From positions 136,501-200,500 of the forward strand of contig JAGUCH010000002.1 of the NCBI GenBank assembly GCA_019096065.1: DNA of 64,000 bases. The letters run 5' to 3'. Position numbers and translations under genes: made by a program. Positions 58,490 to 64,000 of this stretch are shown here, in pieces (the stretch's first letter is position 1; the number at the start of each line of letters is the position of its first letter). The notes below the pieces were generated by a model, which saw only the letters and a list, made by a program, of their open reading frames with translations, did not search any database and was not told the origin of the DNA. The stretch comes from Paracyclopina nana (Eukaryota; Arthropoda; Copepoda; Cyclopoida; Cyclopettidae).

Positions 58490-59760
58490 TTTTGCTTCTA
58501 GTTTAAAAAAATGTCAAAAAATATGCTAGTTGCAGTTCTTATTTTGCACTAGGAGACCAGTCTTGTCAAAACTAGATGAAAAAAAGGCCAAAGTTTGGTC
58601 TTTGTCAAAAAATGCAATTATGCTCTAGCAATTATTCACGTTACGCGATTTTCGCTCCTAGCTCAAAAGTTAAAAAAATATGCTAGTTTTCAGTTCTTAT
58701 TTTGCACTAGGAGACCAGTCCTGTCAAAACTAGATGAAAAAAAAGGCCAAAGTTTGTTCTTTGTCAATAAATGCAATTATGCTCTAGCAATTATTCAGTT
58801 ACGCGATTTTCGCTCTTGGTTCAAAAAGTTAAAAAAAATATGCTATTTGCAGTTCTTATTTTGCACTAGGAGACCAGTCCTGTCAAAACTAGATGAAAAA
58901 AGGCCAAGGTTTGGCCTTTGCCAAAAATGCAATTTTGCTCTTGCAATTATTCACGTTACGCGAGTTTCGCTTCTAGTTTAAAAAATGTCAAAAAATATGC
59001 TAGTTGCAGTTCTTATTTTGCACTAGGAGACCAGTCTTGTCAAAACTAGATAAAAAAGGCCAAGGTTTGGCCTTTGTCAAAAAATGCAATTATGCTCTAG
59101 CAATTGTTCACATTACGCGATTTTTGCTCCCAGGTTAAAAAATGTCCAAAAATATGCTAGTTTCAGATCTTATTTTGCACTAGGAGACCAGTCCTGTCAA
59201 AACTAGAGGAAAAAAGGCCAAGGTTTGGCCTTTGTCAAAAATGCAATTATGCTCTAGCAATTGTTCACATTACGCGATTTTTGCTCCCAGGTTAAAAATG
59301 TCCAAAAATATGCTAGTTTCAGTTCTTATTTTGCACTAGGAGACCAGTCCTGTCAAAACTAGATGAAAAAAGGCCAAAGTTTGGTCTTTGTCAAAAATGC
59401 AATTTTGCTCTTGCAATTATTCACGTTACGCGAGTTTCGCTTCTAGATTAAAAATGTCAAAAATATGCTATTTTCAGTTCTTATTTTGCACTAGGAGACC
59501 AGTCCTGTCAAAACTAGATGAAAAAAGGCCAAAGTTTGGTCTTTGTCAAAAAATGCAATTTTGCTCTAGCAATTGCTCACGTTACGCGATTTTCGCTCCT
59601 AGCTCAAAACATTGAAAAAAAATATGCTATTTTCAGTTCTTATTTTGCACTAGGAGACCAGTCATGTCAAAACTAGATGAAAAAAAGGCCAAAGTTTGGT
59701 CTTTGTCAAAAAATGCAATTTTGCTCTAGCAATTGCTCACGTTACGCGATTTTCGCTCCT
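58490..59760 (-). repeat. ~157-bp satellite, reverse sense to the 17.8-20.4 kb array
   Basis: GGAGACCAGTC recurs at about 58552, 58711, 58869, 59028, 59184, 59340, 59496 and 59656. Shared words with the other array in reverse complement include TTTTTGACAAAGGCC and GCGTAAC. Units here are more diverged from each other than those at 17.8-20.4 kb. Confidence 0.9.
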
Positions 59761-59989
59761 TGATCCAAATATATGTAAATTCCACGTCCCGTTATTAATA
59801 TGCTGAGATATCTGTAAATTACTGTCACGGTCAGCAAAGAAGATCGTCTTGCTGAGCGAACTAAGTTAGTACAATATAAGAATTCATCCAATTCACACGT
59901 ATCATTCATGTCTTCATAAATTAAGTATATTTTCGATATTAGCACTCTGAAGTCTCCATTAGACCGTTGTTGATTCGTGGCGCTTTTCT

Positions 59990-60425
59990 GGTCATTCGTT
60001 TTTTTCTTAGTAGTTTATTAGCAGCATTACGCGATGCGCAAGTTTCGGCTCTCGCATAATCAAAAATGAGTCAAAGTTTGACTTTGCCTCACACTTAGGG
60101 TCCAGATGCCTCAAATAATTAGCCACTACTGACATTTTGACTCAAATTTGACCTAGTCTAGAATTTAGGATTTTCTTAGTAGTTTATTAGCAGCATTACG
60201 CGATGCGCAAGTTTCGGCTCTCGCATAATCAAAAATGAGTCAAAGTTTGACTTTGCCTCACATTTAGGGTCCAAATGCCTCAAATAATTAGCCACTACTG
60301 ACATTTTGACTCAAATTTGACCTAGTCCAGAATTTCGTATTTTCTTAGTAGTTTATTAGCAGCATTACGCGATGCGCAAGTTTCGGCTCTCGCATAATCA
60401 AAAATGAGTCAAGTTTGACTGGCTC
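59990..60425 (+). repeat. ~169-bp satellite, diverged relative of the 14.5-15.8 kb array
   Basis: GCAGCATTACGCGATGCGCA at about 60021, 60190 and 60360, followed by AAAATGAGTCAAAGTTTGAC and TTTGCCTCACA as in the 168-bp family. About 2.5 units. Confidence 0.88.
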
Positions 60426-60807
60426 TGCAGACTTTGCCTATCTGGCTCCAATTTGAACCTCTGAAGTCAGGTTGATCTCCTCTAAAAGGTTTATTAGCAG
60501 TCCAAGTTTTTCGCGGAAAATTCCACTTTAGAATTCTATTTGTACTCAGTCCAAGAAAACAGTAGAAGGAAGACTTGGCTGCACGAATCCCCCCTTTTCC
60601 AGTTCTTTTAAGCCCCCAAAAACCGAAAATTCGGGTCCTAAATGAAAAAGTAAACAAAGTCTATATTAGTAAACTTCGGGGAGCAATATCTCAGCAACAG
60701 AGCGCCCCAGCTCACTACTTTTTGCGGCTATTAATTTGTCTTGACTTTTATTTGTACTCAAATTCTCTCAGCGCATTTTCATTTACGAAGTTCTGTGATT
60801 TCTGTGA

Positions 60808-61275
60808 GGGCGAACACGGGCGAACACGGCCGAACACAGCGAACACGGCCGAACACAGCGAACACGGCCGAACACAGCGAACACAGCGAACACAGCGAAC
60901 ACGGGCGAACTCAGCGAACACGGGCAAACACAGCGAACACGGCCGAACACAGCGAACACGGCCGAACACAGCGAAAACGGCAGATCACAGCGAGCAGAGC
61001 GAACACAGCGAACACGGGCGAACTCAGCGAACACGGGCAAACACAGCCAACACATCGGAACACGGCGAACACGGCCGAACACAGCGAACACGGCTGAACA
61101 CACAGCGAACACGGCCGAACACAGCGAACACGGCCGAACACAGCGAACACAGCGAACACGGGCGAACTCAGCGAACACGGGCGAACACAGCGAACACGGC
61201 CGAACACAGCGAACACGGCCGAACACAGTGAACACACCTGAACACAGCGAACATGGGCGAACTCGGGCGGACACA
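60808..61275 (+). repeat. CGAACACGGC/CGAACACAG short tandem array
   Basis: Alternating 9- and 10-bp words CGAACACAG and CGAACACGGC/CGAACACGGG over about 460 bp. Strongly biased composition gives long open frames on both strands (Arg/Thr/Asn-rich on +, Val/Cys-rich on -) that are artefacts. Confidence 0.93.
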
Positions 61276-61330
61276 GCGAAAAAATTCTAAGTTTTGCTTG
61301 CATTTGATCCCTGCCTATGCAGTCGCGGCC

Positions 61331-61937
61331 CTACTTACTTAATAGGTCAGTTAAAATTGATTATTTTTAAATGGTAATCTTGCAATAAAATACATTTAAA
61401 TTGTTTTACAATCTTAATGTTAATTAATCTTGCAATAAAATACATTTAAATTGTTTTACAATCTAAATGTTAATGTTAAGTTAAGTTTTAATAAATATTT
61501 TTTTTTTCATTTTTTACATTTTATTTTTTTTCAATTTTTTCAGGTTTTTTTCAACTTTTACATATTTTTTAATCTTTATAAATCATTTCTAATTTTGACA
61601 TATTTCATGTATGTTTTTTTTTTTCATTTTTGATCATTTCTGTAACTCTTTTTCAATTTCTTTTTAGGCAACAAAAGAGGCAAACTTTTGATAGCATTCC
61701 CAAATTTGGGTATTGGCATGGAATCACTTTGATGCTCACAGGATTTATTGGAGGCATTTTTTCTGCCATTGCTGGAAGTGGAGTGGACATTTGCTCATTT
61801 TCCATCCTCAGCCTGCTTTTTAGGTAAGTATTATTACTTTATGATCATTGAAATGTGCAAACTTGTGATTTTCAGGGTTAGTGAAAAGGTGTCAACTCCA
61901 ACATCAGTGGTGTTAATGGCCATTAACACTTGCGTAG
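61331..61937 (+). pseudogene. TSUP gene copy 3, exon 4 end to exon 6, continuing beyond window
   Basis: Begins at the edge of the 3.0-kb foldback with only the last 15 bp of exon 4 (61331-61345); the donor is GTCAGT instead of GTGAGT. Exons 5 (61668-61823) and 6 (61876-61937) have intact frames and splice sites and are nearly identical to copy 1. Intron 4 is mostly unlike copy 1, with two copies of a ~50-bp ATACATTTAAATTGTTTTAC block. Exons 7-8 would lie beyond the window. The 5' half of the gene is missing, so function is doubtful. Confidence 0.8.
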
Positions 61938-62089
61938 GTAATAAAAAATAATAATAATAAAATATCTTTTATTGGCATAATATTAATCAATTTTGATCAA
62001 AAATAGTTATGGGATGCAAAGTGAATTATAGCCCCAAATTTCCTTTCATGAAAACTTGGCAAAGTTTATTTACAATTTTTATTTGAGTT

Positions 62090-64000
62090 TGAAGTCGCTA
62101 CGTTCGGGCTCAAAAATTTGCACTAGGTTTAAAAAAAATTTCTCACATTTTCAACAGAGTGAAAAACTGCTTTACAAAAAGGAACATTTCATTAGCACAA
62201 TATCTATTTCTATCTGGTGCCGGTATGTAAAACGGGGTCTTTAGATAATTTGAAAAAGGTTCGGACTGAAAAAATTGCACTAGGTTTAAAAAAACCTCAC
62301 ATTTTCAACAGAGTGAAAAACTACTTTACAAAAAGGAACATTTCATTAGCACAATATATATTTCTATCTAGTGCCAGTATGTAAAACTGCTTTACAAAAA
62401 GGAACATTTCAATAGCACAATATATCTTTCTATTTAGTGCTGGTATGTAAAACGGGGTCCCTAGATAATTTGAAAAAGGTTCGGGCTGGAAAAATTGCAC
62501 TAGGTTTAAAAAAAACCTCACATTTTCAACAGAATGAAAAACTGCTTTACAAAAAGGAACATTTCAATAGCACAATATATCTTTCTATTTAGTGCTGGTA
62601 TGTAAAACGGGGTCCCTAGATAATTTGAAAAAGGTTCGGGCTGGAAAAATTGCACTAGGTTTAAAAAAAAACTCACATTTTCAACAGAATGAAAAACTGC
62701 TTTACAAAAAGGAACATTTCAATAGCACAATATCTATTTGTATCTAGTGCCGCTATGTAAAACGGGGTCGCTAAATAATTTGAAAAAGGTTCGGGCTGGA
62801 AAATTTGCACTAGGTTTAAAAAAACCTCACATTTTCAACAGCGTGAAAAACTGCTTTACAAAAAGGAACATTTCAATAGCACAATATATCTTTCTATTTA
62901 GTGCTGGTATGTAAAACGGGGTCCCTAGATAATTTGTAAAAGGTTCGGGCTGGAAAAATTGCACTAGGTTTAAAAAAACCTCACATTTTCAACAGCGTGA
63001 AAAACTGCTTTACAAAAAGGAACATTTCAATAGCACAATATATCTTTCTATTTAGTGCTGGTATGTAAAACGGGGTCCCTAGATAATTTGAAAAAGGTTC
63101 GGGCTGGAAAAATTGCACTAGGTTTAAAAAAAAACTCACATTTTCAACAGAATGAAAAACTGCTTTACAAAAAGGAACATTTCAATAGCACAATATCTAT
63201 TTGTATCTAGTGCCGCTATGTAAAACGGGGTCGCTAAATAATTTGAAAAAGGTTCGGGCTGGAAAATTTGCACTAGGTTTAAAAAAACCTCACATTTTCA
63301 ACAGCGTGAAAAACTGCTTTACAAAAAGGAACATTTCAATAGCACAATATCTCTTTCTATTTAGTGCAGGTATGTAAAACGGGGTCGCTAGATAATTTGT
63401 AAAAGGTTCGGGCTGGAAAAATTGCACTAGGTTTAAAAAAACCTCACATTTTCAACAGCGTGAAAAACTGCTTTACAAAAAGGAACATTTCAATAGCACA
63501 ATATCTCTTTCTATTTAGTGCTGGTATGTAAAACGGGGTCCCTAGATAATTTGAAAAAGGTTCGGGCTGGAAAAATTGCACTAGGTTTAAAAAAAAACTC
63601 ACATTTTCAACAGAATGAAAAACTGCTTTACAAAAAGGAACATTTCAATAGCACAATATCTATTTGTATCTAGTGCCGCTATGTAAAACGGGGTCGCTAA
63701 ATAATTTGAAAAAGGTTCGGGCTGGAAAATTTGCACTAGGTTTAAAAAAACCTCACATTTTCAACAGCGTGAAAAACTGCTTTACAAAAAGGAACATTTC
63801 AATAGCACAATATCTCTTTCTATTTAGTGCAGGTATGTAAAACGGGGTCGCTAGATAATTTGTAAAAGGTTCGGGCTGGAAAAATTGCACTAGGTTTAAA
63901 AAAAACCTCACATTTTCAACAGAGTGAAAAACTGCTTTACAAAAAGGAACATTTCAATAGCACAATATCTCTTTCTATTTAGTGCTGGTATGTAAAACGG
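62090..64000. repeat. ~154-bp satellite after TSUP copy 3, at least 12 units, runs off window
   Basis: Same family and same gene position (after exon 6) as 35635-36545, but longer. The unit is about 154 bp, and a higher-order pattern appears: from about 62600 a block of roughly three units (AATATATCTTTC, AATATCTATTTG and AATATCTCTTTC variants) recurs, for example with near-identical copies from about 62690, 63150 and 63610. Confidence 0.93.

Larger units (their letters stand above)
58316..61330. mobile_element. 3.0-kb foldback element with CGAACAC repeats and shared satellites
   Basis: A perfect 42-bp inverted terminal repeat, starting GGCCGCGACTGCATAGGCAG at 58316 and mirrored to 61330. Next to it, the GTGTTCG/CGAACAC short repeats lie inverted on the two arms (58395-58485 and 60808-61275). 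Between are eight ~157-bp satellite units (58490-59760) related to 17830-20413, and about three ~169-bp units (59990-60420) related to 14480-15815. No transposase. Left flank is the end of duplicated segment 2 and right flank is the TSUP exon 4 end of segment 3. Confidence 0.8.

Noticed and set aside
60575-61303. Open frames of 110-218 codons with NTANTAEHSEHGRTQ-type repeats
   Set aside because: Translations of the 9-10 bp CGAACAC array on both strands; compositional artefact.

Overview
This is animal (metazoan) nuclear DNA. Every recognisable gene is split by short GT-AG introns and the products are metazoan (Cbl ubiquitin ligase, F-box/WD40 protein, SLC16-type transporter, lysosomal PPT1, THAP protein). 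The transporter is closest in style to arthropod proteins, so a small ecdysozoan, perhaps a crustacean, is my best guess; I cannot name the organism. All exon junctions below were placed by hand from splice consensus, reading frame and family conservation.

0-10.6 kb: a minus-strand F-box/WD40 gene (65-3486, running off the left edge) is divergent from a complete 12-exon Cbl gene (4465-10550). 10.6-24.2 kb is gene-poor: a 17-bp tandem array, then an 8.8-kb foldback structure (12498-21305) whose inverted arms carry a 110-bp satellite and whose core holds ~168-bp and ~159-bp satellites plus a nested 2-kb palindrome. 24.2-31.7 kb is gene-dense: an SLC16-like transporter (24257-27232), then on the minus strand PPT1 (27310-28538) and a seven-transmembrane gene only 60 bp upstream of it (28599-29555), a degenerate tRNA-like sequence, and a frameshifted second seven-transmembrane copy.

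33.5-64 kb is a young tandem duplication. Its unit is a TauE/SafE-type (TSUP) membrane protein gene on + and a convergent tandem kinase-pseudokinase gene on -. The first unit is complete (33547-41926). The second (47953-53126) has only the last TSUP exons and a complete but mutated kinase gene. A third begins at 61331 with middle TSUP exons and leaves the window. The breaks between units hold a THAP/P-transposase-like gene fragment, a 71-bp satellite and two more foldback elements (53585-58188 and 58316-61330).

The most interesting signals are: (1) a family of foldback (FB/Galileo-like) elements made of inverted satellites, sharing modules across the window and sitting at duplication junctions, with a THAP-P-type transposase fragment nearby; (2) the duplicated kinase-pseudokinase gene, whose copies differ almost only by amino-acid-changing substitutions in the pseudokinase and C-terminal domain, and in which the second copy has lost the catalytic HRD aspartate and carries a frameshift.
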